Shown here: piece after piece, positions 13,801-25,700 of the stretch | How the letters are laid out: every line of letters starts with the position of its first letter | Numbering within the stretch: position 1 is the first letter of the stretch | Origin: Engraulis encrasicolus | Taxonomy: Eukaryota > Chordata > Actinopteri > Clupeiformes > Engraulidae | Direction of reading: 5' to 3' | Length of the DNA stretch: 64,000 nucleotides | Assembly (NCBI RefSeq): GCF_034702125.1 | Contig: NC_085860.1 | Coordinates: 56,828,976 to 56,892,975 of the forward strand | Notes under the pieces: model-generated | Seen by the model: the letters and a program-made list of their open reading frames with translations, nothing else | Database searches by the model: none | What the model was told of the DNA's origin: nothing | Translations under genes and position numbers: made by a program

Positions 13801-16422
13801 AACCACTTAGTTGTCTGGGCAGCCAAAGCTTGAAATTATACATTGTAGACACCTCCTCTCTGACTGGTCAGGATGAGGGTGTACCTCAAACCTGCAACAT
13901 TCTGAACCAAGACCTTATCTTAATTGTGAATAAAAGCAAAACACTACCATTTCCACACACTCTATTCACACGTAAGATGGAAAATAGTGCAGGCAACTGC
14001 AGTTAAAGCCACACAGTTTCTCGTAGTGCCAGCCAAGATTCACTACTGCTCCCACATAGCGTCATAGATGCTGACTTTTGAATTGGTTACTAAAATACGT
14101 TGGAATGATTTGTCTTTTCTGTTGCATGGAGTGTGCAATACTCTTCTGGATTCATCTTAAATGTTCTTTGGCATATGACTCTTAAATCTTTGCATAATTT
14201 GTGTATGATGAGTTCTTCGAATTGTCACGTTTTCACCAGCTTTCATTACTGGAGCGAGAGTGTTAAGTACAATGGACATTTCATAATCTCACCAATTCAT
14301 GAATCCAAAAGAAGATTTTTCAGGAAAGAGAATCTGGTGATTACACTCTTAGACTATTTGCTCTGTTCATGTAGCCTATACAGATCTATTTGAACTTGGA
14401 TGTCCGAATTCTTTGATATTGCACAAGTTATTGAAAATGGCCCAAGAGAGAAGGGCATGCACTGGGCATGAACTGTAAGGAAGGAACCATTGCACAGGGT
14501 TGAACAAGTTTACCAGCATTCTCCATCCGTTACGAGTATTAGTGTGTGTACGCCCCATTGTTTGGAACTCTTCATTAGACCTTGTACATTACTCTGTTTT
14601 CGATTTTGCTGCTGTGCTTATAGGGGTACAAACACATCTACGGCATTGATACTGTGTCAGATAATAATAACTTGTAAGTGATAACAGTACTGGACATTGT
14701 TCATTTTCTGTTATTGGATAGCATGATGATAATGAACTACTACTCTATGACAATGTTGGCAATCAATCGGAATGCACCTGTCTGACGTCAACATGTTTCA
14801 TATCCTATTTTGACCCGTTGTTTTTGTCCTGTGTGTCCATGTTTCCTTCTCAATGTGACATGATACATTCCTAGACAGTTTTAAGGGACGACAGAGCACA
14901 CACTGGACATTTAACCTGATACAGTACATCTCAATGTACAACAATACTTTTTTTGAGAATTGATCTAAAAATGCCCAACAACTTTGGAGTCACTTAAAGC
15001 CGTGAACAATGTTACATCCTGTTATTGTGCACATACTAGATTGCATTCTGATGTATTATTGACACCACCTGGGCTTTATCCAATGGGCCTCTCCACTCTT
15101 TATCCAATGTTCCTCTGCAGTCCACTCTGTAGGCCAGTGTTTCCCAACCTTTTTTGTCTCGCGTACCCCCTAAGCCTTTTTGTTGTACAATGAGTACCCA
15201 CTCAATTGTCCCCCATTCAAAGTTACATTTTTCCACGTACCCCCTGAGGTGTGCTCGCGTACCCCTAGTGGTACACGTACCCCTGGTTGGGAACCACTGC
15301 TGTAGGCTATGTATTGTATACTTGCATACTACCATACTTGTATATTGCATACTACCTTACCAACTTCTCATGCACTTTTTTGTAGGGTATTTTTCTTGTA
15401 CACTTTTTTATGACTCAGTCCTCTCAAAACCACCCTACCCAAGGGGTGCATCATGACTGTGATCATGTCACCACAAGTAGTTGGTCTATGAAATAGCTTG
15501 AACTTCATTTAGGTCTACTTGCTTTTATGCTCTTCATGCAAAGAACATGCTAGAGCGCATTGCTTTTAAACCGGAAACAAAACATAAATCATGACCGTTT
15601 TTGTCCATCTTTCTGTCCGATTTTATTATCAGAAAGATCTTTCACCCACATTACTCAACATTTAGCAGATGGTTTTATCCAAGAGAACTGACAAAGTGGA
15701 CATACATTGCAAAATACAGAGTTTGGGGGAATACAGAGTATAGCAGTATACAGTAGTGCACAGAGCAAAACAAAGTGCAGTAATCAAGGGTGTCGGAACA
15801 AGTTTTAAGTGGTGGTGCAATTTTCTTAATTCTTTATTTATTAACTGCTGCTTTCCACTCTTATTTGTCAGCAGTAAAAGTGAAAGCCTCATTTAGGGAG
15901 CCCAAAAGTGGGGATGCAAATGCAGCACTGCATCCCCCTTTCTGGCACCTATGGCAGCAATATACAAATTGTGGGTGTCCTACATACAGAGTATAGCATA
16001 ACAAGATTAGTACACAGGGTTACACTAGACACTTTATGTGTTTGGTGTGCTGCCTGACAGTGGTCTCTTGTTTCCCACAGGTAGAGTTTGAAGACGTCAT
16101 CGCAGAGCCAGCAGGGACCTACAGCTTTGACGGTGTGTGGAAAGCCAGCTTCACCACATTTACCGTCACCAAGTATTGGTGCTACCGACTGTTGACAGCC
16201 CTGGTTGGCATTCCTCTGGCACTGGTGTGGGGCATCTTCTTTGCCATCCTGTCTTTCGTGCACATCTGGGCAGTGGTGCCTTGCGTCAAGAGCTACCTAA
16301 TTGAAATCCAGTGTGTGAGCCGTGTCTATTCTATTTGTGTGCATACGTTCTTTGACCCATTGTTTGAGTCCATGGGCAAGTGCTTCAGCAGCATTCGAGT
16401 ATCTACCACCAAGGAAGTGTGA
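10855..16422 (+). CDS. cav1: Caveolin-1, three coding exons, 181 aa
   Basis: The coding exons are 10855-10890, 11400-11567 and 16081-16422 (stop TGA). All junctions are GT/AG and phase 0. Exon 1 encodes the short start [12 protein letters not shown]. Exon 2 holds Tyr14 (the Src site in mammals), the block [11 protein letters not shown] and the block [14 protein letters not shown]. Exon 3 holds the caveolin signature FEDVIAEP, the scaffolding segment starting [17 protein letters not shown] (about residues 85-104), the intramembrane hairpin (about 105-135) and the C-terminal tail. Caveolin-1 oligomers coat caveolae at the plasma membrane, bind cholesterol and scaffold signalling proteins. Human caveolin-1 is 178 aa, so length and three-exon structure agree. 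Two of the three mammalian palmitoylated cysteines are present (Cys136, Cys146). The third position is Phe, with new cysteines at 154 and 169. Caveolin-3 is less likely because of the exon 1-2 text. Confidence 0.96.
12912..13183. mobile_element. hAT MITE in cav1 intron 2
   Basis: The termini CAGGGCCGGATTAA and TTAATCTGGCCCTG are inverted. A perfect 8-bp target duplication GCTACAAT flanks it (12904-12911 and 13184-13191). It has no coding capacity. A related copy is at 45311-45548. Confidence 0.88.
13235..13385 (+). mobile_element. tRNA-derived SINE (family B)
   Basis: It has a B box GGTTCGAGTCC near 13285, then a tail segment TCTCTCCCACTCATTTCCTG shared with the minus-strand copies at 18355, 55035 and 62075. 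It ends in an A-rich stretch. It lies in cav1 intron 2. Confidence 0.75.
15135..15299. mobile_element. hAT MITE with perfect target duplication
   Basis: The termini CAGTGTTTCCCAACC and GGTTGGGAACCACTG are inverted. The 8-bp duplication CTGTAGGC is at 15127-15134 and 15300-15307. It is 165 bp long, non-coding and lies in cav1 intron 2. Confidence 0.9.
15785..15953. mobile_element. hAT-type MITE just upstream of cav1 exon 3
   Basis: The ends CAAGGGTGTCGGAAC and TTTCTGGCACCTATG are imperfectly inverted. Flanking GCAGTAAT and GCAGCAAT form an 8-bp duplication with one mismatch. It lies about 130 bp before cav1 exon 3. Confidence 0.7.
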
Positions 16423-16794
16423 AAACCATGGCCGGGATCCGAGAAACAAGTGGATTATCCATGTTGGTCAAACACTAGCTATGCAATTGCTCAATAGCAT
16501 TTTAAAAGAGCGCTTTTTTATTCTTTTAATTCGTTTGCTTTTAATTAACTGTCTGAACATTAAAAATGTTTTTTTATTATTAAGGAGCTACTATTAAGCA
16601 GGCTAAAGCATCACATCGTAAGGTAACCACACTGGCCCATGCCTCTTCCTGCTGATGTACTGTATAAATATATACATGCCTTCTTAGACTGCAGCGGTGA
16701 CCACACACCTCACATTCTCACTCTAAACGGACTATGATTAATTATTGACCATTAAGACTCTCCCTTAATCTCAACGTGAAGGAGTAATGATGCC

Positions 16795-16800
16795 AATAAA
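16795..16800 (+). promoter_or_regulatory. cav1: cav1 polyadenylation signal (candidate)
   Basis: AATAAA lies 373 bp after the cav1 stop codon and would give a 3' UTR of about 0.4 kb. Another AATAAA near 17270 could serve a longer transcript. Confidence 0.5.
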
Positions 16801-18354
16801 ACAAGATAATGTGATTCTGAATGATGCCAATATTTTTCAATTTTTTGGCCATGGGGTTGTATGATTTTAATGTTTTTTTTTTAAAGGTGCGTGTGACTAT
16901 GCCACAGTAAATTGACACTCAGCACTGGACTTCATTACTGAAGTCTAAATGTGTAATGTAGAGTATGACTGAAAGTGACATTGAGGATGTTGTGAGGATG
17001 AAGTTGGGTTTATGTCTCACAGGCATGCTGTGCTGATTTTTATATCTGTAGTTGACTTCTCTTGTATATGTATCTTAAACTGCTGTCTTCAAGATATATG
17101 ATATACTATATCATATTATGACAAAATGACACAAATTCCTTAATGTTTATTGCACACATGTTAAGCAATGCACATTAAAATCTTTTGAAGATCTTGTTTA
17201 TAGTGTTGTGGTGCTTCTTGAATGCTTTCATGTAGGACTTAGTGGTGACGTAAGTGCTGTACACTACAAAAAATAAATCTTAGCTATCTTATCTTTTCTA
17301 GTCTTAATGTAAGTGAAATGAAGTCTTTGTGCATCATTGCATGCTCTTTGAGTCAATCATACCAATAATTTTACTTCACAGCACAGTATATTTAATCAAA
17401 GCAAAAACAAGGTAAACAATAGATTACATCACTCTAAATACGTACAGTTAACTGTTTGTAAGTAGGCTTATGGACCCTGACATTTGTTGGTGTATTTGTG
17501 GTGTTTTTTTTGTCATGCAATACAGAACATTTCAACAGATACAAATATGCAGTTGACATAGCCTGCACATGATGTCATCAAAGCTATGAGTCATACTCTC
17601 CCTATAACTCAAGACGGGACATGGGCCATTTTATCACCCTTTTCAGCTAGGAGAGGAAAATAAATGGGGAAAGCCTTCACAGCACCCAAAAGCAACATCA
17701 TTCCCCAAAGCTAACTATTAGGACATGGCTACCCCTCCATGTCAGACAATGCCATAGGCTACTCCATGCTTCTGAGCCAATGTGTTTATTTTATTTGAGT
17801 GTAGGATATCAGCATTTTTGTAGACATGTATTTCTTTCATCCAAGCAATGAAAATAAAAAAGAAAATAAAACTGCTATTTTCTATTTTTCAACTGACAGA
17901 ATATTTTGAAATCATGTGTTTTATGGTGTGTGCTGAAGTTTCTACATACAGTACATCCAATGTGTTTTGTGTTTTGAAAAGATGACAGCTGGAGTAGGTG
18001 CATTATATAAAAGAGCAAGTGTTTAAAACAAAATTGGTACAAAATAGTAACGTTTGTTTAAGGTATACAATAACAATGTGCTTCAGGTACAGCACCAAAA
18101 ACACATTACATTGGCATCCATAGTGTTAGAGCAATAGGTGAAAAACTGTCAAGTGTACGGGAGCACTGAAACAACACTGAGCAGCGTTAGTCCAGTTTAC
18201 CTACTGTTGTACACACTCAAACGTGAAGAGGAAAGAATTATAAGGACTGATAACCAGGACACCACATGCATGGCAAATAATTATGCAGGTGGTATCACTG
18301 TCCACAAACCATTCTTTTCTTTTCAACATGTCTGGCTGATGTGTTTTTTGGGGG
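16801..18354. other. cav1 3' flank, no recognised feature
   Basis: AT-rich sequence, possibly including an extended cav1 3' UTR. No exon or repeat family is recognised. Confidence 0.4.
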
Positions 18355-18490
18355 GCTTTTTAGTGCCTTTATTATGACAGGATAGAGAATATGCGACAGT
18401 AAAGTGGTGGGAGAGAGAGAGATGGGGTAGGGTTGGGAAATGACCCAGGCCACTGCCAAATGGGTGCTCTATCTACGCGGTGCAGCACAG
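18355..18490 (-). mobile_element. tRNA-derived SINE (family B), partial, minus strand
   Basis: Read on the minus strand, a head ending CAGTGGCCTGGGTCATTTCCC is followed by the family tail with TCTCTCTCTCCCACCACTTT. The B box is decayed. Confidence 0.55.
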
Positions 18491-19129
18491 CACCCCCCTC
18501 TGGTTGATGTTTGGGTCACGTTTGCATTTTGTAAGTCTCATCCTGGGAGGTACCATGATCCAGGGAAGACCGTCACCCCACACTCAACACTGCCTTTCTA
18601 CATTGATTCGGGGCCACCTGGCGGTGTTGTCCAGCAGCTGCAATGGTGTGCCTCTGTTTATTACATGAATGCTAGACGTGGAGCAGTGCCCCTACTTTTC
18701 TGAAGGCCTTAATGAAGACACAGTGATCCTCAGAAATGAATTGTATTGTTAGGCCTTGCTCTATCCTCAGAATCTAAACTGCTCTCACTTTGCAGTCACA
18801 CCAAGGGAATATTCTACCAGTTTCAACAGATTTAGGCAACCTTTAGCTTCACAAGCTTGTGAAGACAATTTTCTGTGAGTGCTGTCCATCACAATATAAC
18901 TTAACTCAACAAACCAACACCAATTCTATTTGCCTTCTTCTGCAAATGTCTATGAAGAGGTGGCGTATGTCTGAAGGGTTCCTGGTCCAAGAAACTTGAA
19001 ACCAAAAGGTAAAGCTTTGTTGTTGTTGTTGTTGTTGTTGTGAAATGATTATTCCAGGGGGCAAACATGGACAGCAGGGCTGAGAGCACAACAAATGGTT
19101 CAGCAGATATTGTAGAAAAAAAAACAATT

Positions 19130-19144
19130 TTTATTGACTTTATT
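19130..19144 (-). promoter_or_regulatory. snupn: snupn polyadenylation signals (candidate pair)
   Basis: AATAAA occurs twice on the minus strand (19139-19144 and 19130-19135), about 570 bp after the snupn stop codon. Confidence 0.5.
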
Positions 19145-19199
19145 TTGACATAAATTCAGAAACTACGTACATCATAAAAACACTTATACAAGCAGATTA

Positions 19200-19251
19200 A
19201 AGACACACATACGCATGCATGCGCACACACACATGCGCACACGCGCGCGCC

Positions 19252-19346
<95 letters not shown>
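19200..19346. repeat. (AC)n microsatellite
   Basis: A mixed AC/GC start near 19200 leads into a pure AC run from about 19253 to 19346, between the cav1 and snupn 3' ends. Confidence 0.96.
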
Positions 19347-19349
<3 letters not shown>

Positions 19350-19710
19350 AACAGTGAGGAATAAGTGGATGACTTAATCTGAAGTACTGATATGGTGTGG
19401 TTTTGAACACTACACCAAATGTGTTCATAAACATGCTCATTAACATTTTTTGCCTACATGGCCTCCTTGCAGGCATTGTGCAAATACCCTTTACTTGAAA
19501 TAATGAGATCTTTCTGCGGTGTTCATATTGAACTTAAAATAATTTCAAAAATACCAATGTGCAGCATGTATTTCTGAAATCCAGACTATTAAAATATTGG
19601 GCACTGGAATTAAAGTACCCTGGGAAAAAATCGTTAACCATATTACGTTTTTTTTTTAAACTAAAAAAAAAAATCCAATTTCTGTAATAGCTCTTTTTCG
19701 GGAGCTCCCT

Positions 19711-22700
19711 TCAGAGTTCCATGCGGGTGTCTTTCTTCTTTTGTTGGGAGCGTGTTTCTTTCTGATCAGGTGAGGACAAGTGCTCCAGTTCATACTCGCC
19801 GCTCCGGCCGGCTGGCTGGACGTCGCTGTGAATCTTCTTCTGATCTCGTATCTGCTGGAGCTGGTGCTGGGCGTACTCCGGTTTCTGCGTCAGGGGACAC
19901 TCGGGCACCTCCATCTCCACAATGTCTCCCACCATGTAGGGCTTCAGCCAGGTCACGAGAGGGGTGGTTCCCGGAGTATAGTGCGTCTCCTTATGATAAA
20001 ACAGGAAGCCATCCACCTGGGAAGAGATCAGGCACCAGAACGAAAAGATTGATTGAATGAAAGATGGTCAAGGATACTGTAAGTACACGATTATTTTCTG
20101 CACTATCCTATCTGCACATGCGCACCACGCAAGGCTGCACGATTTGTGGAGCATTGTCACCCTTGAGTTCGCTAGAAGCTGATCTGTAAGTGTTTTTTGG
20201 CTAAAACCTGTCTGTAACATTTGTTTTATTCGAGTAGCCGAGGTTATATGGCATTTTTCGTGGTTTATTGACACACCACGTAATGGGTAACGCTTTAGAA
20301 TAAGGTTCTTCTAATAAGCATTTATAGTCACTAGTAAGCGGCAGGGCTCTAAATTAACACACGCCAACACGCCAAACACGGGTGAAAATTCATTTTGGCT
20401 AGTAGAAAAAAATACCTACCCGCCAATTTGGCTAGTAGCGCCCGAGTACAGTAACTTATGAACGGTAAACCGCTGCTCTGATGAACGTTATACGGCGAGA
20501 TTTCCTACATTACCCATGGACACTAGCGTCACGAGGTAGCCTCCCACCGTGGGCTTTCCAGTGCATCGAGCGTCAACTCCATGCTGTTGCGCGCGCCAGG
20601 ATTGAAAACATTTCAGACGACCAGCCTTCTGTCAGCTAAGCTGCGCTCACACTATTCTGACAGGCAGCTCTCCTCCTATGCTCTCGTCGCTTTCGCTACA
20701 ACCTTTTTAACGTCACTACTGCTATTATTACTATATGAACCTTGCTGTAACAGGCTGCATTTTTTAAGCAGCGAGACCCTGACCGTTTCAATAACAGGAC
20801 TTACGCAGATTATGCATAGCGCTACTTCTGTTGTGTAGACATTTTGTGCGAGTGATGAGAATGTGGCGGGGGTTAGAGCAAGGTTCTGTGTGTTGGTGAA
20901 TGCTAGTAGTAATTGTAAATAGTGACGTTAAAAATGAGTGGTTGTGGAACGAAATAGCGACCAGGGCAGAGGAGGAGAGCCGACTGTCAGAGTAGTGTGA
21001 CCGTAGCTGTCAGTTCAGTTGTCTTCTGAAATGTTCAGAGTCCTGGCGCAACTAAGTTGGAAAGCCCACGCCATCGAAAAGAAAAAAAAAGCAACCAACG
21101 ACGAAGCTGTGGAAGTAACAAAGGAAGCGAAGATTCCCGAGATATTATTTACTTTTAATTAAACTAGGCTTCTTGTCATTTTGTTGCGCATGGTAGAGAA
21201 GAGCTCCTCCTCTCTCCTCTCCTTTTCCTCTCATCTCTTCTCCTTCCTTGGGGTGTGCGTATGTGAGGTTTTGTAGTGTTTGGCTGTGTGCTTGGTTACT
21301 GTAGGCCTATGTTAAAGATCTGTTATGTGAGTGGCTTGTGTGATGTGATTCAGCTGCTTTCAGAGGAATTGAACAAAAACTAATCAAATTAATTAGGCCT
21401 AAGTAACGAAAGTAAAAAATAAAGCAGAAGTTAAAAAATAATGAAAAAATATATAGCCTATAATATGCTTATTATGTAGGCATATAGTAGCCTATGCAGG
21501 CCTATAGTGTATCTGTGTTGTAGAAACAGTTGGACAAAATGACCATTTAATTAGAAAAAAAAACCTAGCCTAATGCATAGTTTAATTTGGCGAGATAAAA
21601 AAAAATGGCTAGTTGAACTTCTGTTTGGCTGGTAAGAAAAAATGTCCACTAGCCAAATTGGCTGGTGGTGGAAAAAGTTAATTTAGAGCCCTGGTAAGCA
21701 GGTAGTAATACCCTTACAAGTGCCCAATAACATGCTTATTAACTTTGTTAACATCTTATAAGGTGCTTATTATGTGTTTCTAGTGGTTTATTTTTTAAGT
21801 CTTATTATTTAAATCGGTACACATATCCATCTTGATATGCTGACTAATACTAGATATGGAGGCGTCGCGAAAAAAAAACTACATTTTCAAGATGGCTGCC
21901 ATGTGTACCGATTTTCATGCTTTTACTCAAATAAAGTTACTCATCAGATGTTAACAACGTTAATAAGCATGTTATTGGGCACTTGTAAGGGTATTACTAC
22001 CTGCTTACTAGTGACTATAAACGCTTATTAGAAGAACCTTATTCTAAAGCGTTACCACGTAATGTTATAAATGTAGTAAGGGGAAAATACTCGTAATATT
22101 ATAATGGTGTTGTAAGGAATCATTTCTTGGGTTTATTAAAGTTAAAGATTAACGGGAGACTTTGGCCGTCTGTCAAAGATAGCCGAGGCCTATTGATCAC
22201 AAATGAAGAGTGTTTTGTCAGCGTCTTGACACGCTACAATTCACAATAAAGATGGAATTAATCAGAGACTTTGTAGGTCCTGTTGTGTCGTAATAAACAC
22301 ACGGATGTAAATAAACGGTACTTTAATAAACAGAAATAAACGGATGCATGAGAGCATACACGGAACGTGCGTACATCTTCCGTAACTGTACTTCTGCTCT
22401 CTCTACTGTATGCTACACATGCATAAGTAGGCGCAAGCTCCACCTAGTGGATTGGTTGCATAACACATTGCATATACCACATATCCCCCTTAATAGGAAA
22501 ACACTATACTGAAGGAAGCAGCGTTTAAACGGTAACCAAAAATCTGAACAGAATCATGTATCATTTAAAACATATTCATCATTTGCATTTAGCAGACAGG
22601 TAAGTATTAGTTTTGTAACAGAATAACATTTTATATTAAAGCATGTTAACCAGAAATTCCTTTTGCCTTTCAAGTAAGTATTAGTTGCACCTGAATCACC

Positions 22701-25700
22701 TTTGATTTGAAAACATTAGTGTATAACCTTTTAAACTAAATTCAGACCATGCATTCAATGACTTGAACCTTTCAATCTTCAGCGTGTATCACATTACCTA
22801 GAAAATCAATTCATATTTACATTTATTAATTCACCATATACTGCATTACTCATCAGTTCATTTCAACAAAAAGTCCCGAGTCCATTCTGGGACCCTGTGA
22901 CACCTGGTCGGTCTGCCAGGCAGTGGTACACTCTCGGGCTGTGGTGTCACAGCTGGTGGTACACCATCCGGTTGTGGTGTCGCTGGTTCAGTGTCCTGCG
23001 GTACTGATTCTCCATCACCATCAGTCCCACGATCGGAAACTGGAGCAAGGTAGGACGCATTCCAGCAACGTCCATCAGACAGCCGGTAAGTGTACTGTCC
23101 TCTTTTTTCCATGACACGTAGTGGCTTGGTGAATTTGCACTGAGTCTTAGGAAGGATGCCAGGCTTTTTCACCCGGACATATGAGCCACATTTGAAGGAC
23201 ACGTGTTTGGCCTCTCTTTTGTGATCAGTGTAGGCTTTGCTTTTTGCTTGTTTTTGTCCCACTCTGGAGATGACCTCCTGTTTGGACAGTGTTTGCTGTT
23301 GCTGCAGTGGACGTCCAGCCACATGCAGCTTAGTGCGCATAGGCCGGCCATGCAGCAGTTCTGCAGGCGAGCACTGTGTTGTGGAGTGGGGTGTAGCACG
23401 ATAAACAAGCAGAAACTCACGTGTAAACTCCTTCCAGGGCCGTCCCTCGAGCAGTGCAGTCTGCAGGCTGTCTTTCAAGCTGCGGTTGAAGCGCTCGATC
23501 TCACCGTTCGCCCTGGGGTAGTAGACAGACGACTTTGTGTGCACTATCCCTCTGTTCTGAAGGAAAGCCTCGAACTCGCGTGACACAAATTGCGAGCCGT
23601 TGTCAGATACCAGTTCCTTTGGATTTCCCTCTCTGCTGAAAACAGAACACAAAAACTCGACAATTGCATGTGAAGTAATGTTAGAAAGAAAAGCTACCTC
23701 AGGCCACTTGCTGTGGTAATCTACCAGTGTGACAGCAAAGTGACAGTCCATGGGCGCTCTTTCGAAAGGCCCCACCAGGTCTATTGCAACCTTGTCCCAG
23801 GCCTCTTTTGGGTAAGGCACGGGCTATAGAGGTGGTGTGTGTGTGACCGCTGATTTGTCGTGTTCTTTGCAGGTGGTGCAGTCTCTGATTGCAGTTTCGA
23901 CCTGGGCGTCCATGCCAGGCCACCAGTATTCGTCTCTCAGTCTCCGCTTTGTTCTCACAATGCCTAGGTGTGTGTCGTGGGCGAGGGCGATGAACTTTGC
24001 CTGTAGACTGTCTGGCACCAGCAGTCTGTGTGAGCCCCGTACGACACAGTCACCTTGCAGAGAAAGTTCATGTCGGAGCTTGAAGAAGGGTTGCAGATTT
24101 GGGCTGAGCCGTTTGGCGGATGCAGGCCATCTGGAGGTAAGTGGGCGTCTCAGCTCACTTTGCACAGGACAGGCCACGCACGCAGCCTGGAACTCAGCAT
24201 CAGTGACAGCAGGTAATGTAGAGGTAAGGGCAACTTCCACGTCGTCCTCCAAGCTGGGCTCAGAGTTCGGTATTGGGAGTCTGGATAAGCAGTCTGCTGT
24301 GACGTTCTCTCGTCCTGGCTTGTACTGGATGTCATAGGAGAATGCCAGCAGTCTGGATGACCACCGAGCAATCCGCATGCCTGCTCTGCCTTGGCCCTTT
24401 GATGTCAGCAGTGTAGTGAGGGGGTTGTGATCAGTGCGCAGTGTGAACCGTCTCCCCCATAGGTAAGTCCTCCATTTTTCTGTGGCCCACACACACCCCA
24501 ACGCTTCTTTTTCGATGGTGGAGTATTTCCTTTCGGCCGGTGTGAGTGTGCGTGAAGCAAAGGCCACGGTTCTCTCTGTGCCATCTGGATGCATCTGCCT
24601 GAGCACTGCACCCAGACCGTAGTCACAAGCATCTGTAGTGACAACTGTGGGAAGCTCACGATTGAACATTGCAAGTGCAGGGCTGTTGACTATCAGTTCT
24701 TTGACAGTCTCGAAACTGCTCTGTGCCTCTGGTGTCCATGTGAATGACTCTGCCCCACGGAGAAGTGCTCGGAGTGGCTCCACAACAGCAGCGTAACCTG
24801 GTATGAACTTGGAGTACCAGGATGTGAGCCCCAGGAATGAGCGGAGTGTAGGTAGGTCTGTGGGTGCAGGTGCATGGACCACGGCAGTCACGTGTGTGGT
24901 GTCAGGCTGAATGCCTTTATCTGAGACTGTGTGTCCCAGGAAGCACAGTTCTTTCTGCCTGATGTTGCACTTTGACAAGTTCAGTTTCAGTCCCGCTTTG
25001 TCAATCTGCTGAAGCACGGCAGTCAGGGTTTTGTTGTGTTGCTCTAATGTCGCGCCCGACACAATCACATCATCCAGGTAGCACTGTACTCCTTTCATGT
25101 CTTTCAGGATTATGGACATCATCCTCTGGAAGCAACTGGGCGCAGATGCCAGTCCGTACGGCACCCTTTTGTACCGGAACAGTCCATCATGCGTGATGAA
25201 TGTGGTCAGGTGGCGGCTATCCTTATGCAGTGGCAGTTGGTGGTAAGCACTCTGTAGATCTAGTGTGGAGAATGTTGTGGCACCCCTGAGCTCTGTAAAC
25301 ATTTCCTCCATGTGCGGCAGTGGAAAACCATTCACTACAACCGCCTTGTTGACCTCTCGCAAGTCTGCACAGAGTCTCAGTCCTTGCCCACCTTTCTTTG
25401 TAGTGACCACGATGGGCGAAACCCACTCTGAAGACTCAACTGGTTCGATGACGTCCTGTTGCAGTAGCTTTTTCAACTCAGCTGACACAGCGTCCCTGAT
25501 GGCAAAGGGCAGCCTGCGCATTTTCTGTCGAACTAGTGGAACGTCTGGGCGCACTTACACCAGGTGTGTAAAGGCTTTGGCGCACCCCAGTGTGTTCACG
25601 TCTGCATTGACATTCTCGACTATGGCTTTGGAAGGAACAGCGGAGCGTGCCACAACTTGACCGTCGATGACTTGCATTTGTAGTGCAGCGAACAGGTCTC

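Noticed and set aside
16036..16080. ATG upstream of cav1 exon 3 in the same frame
   Set aside because: A clear CCCACAG acceptor at 16080 and homology beginning at VEFEDV show this is intron.
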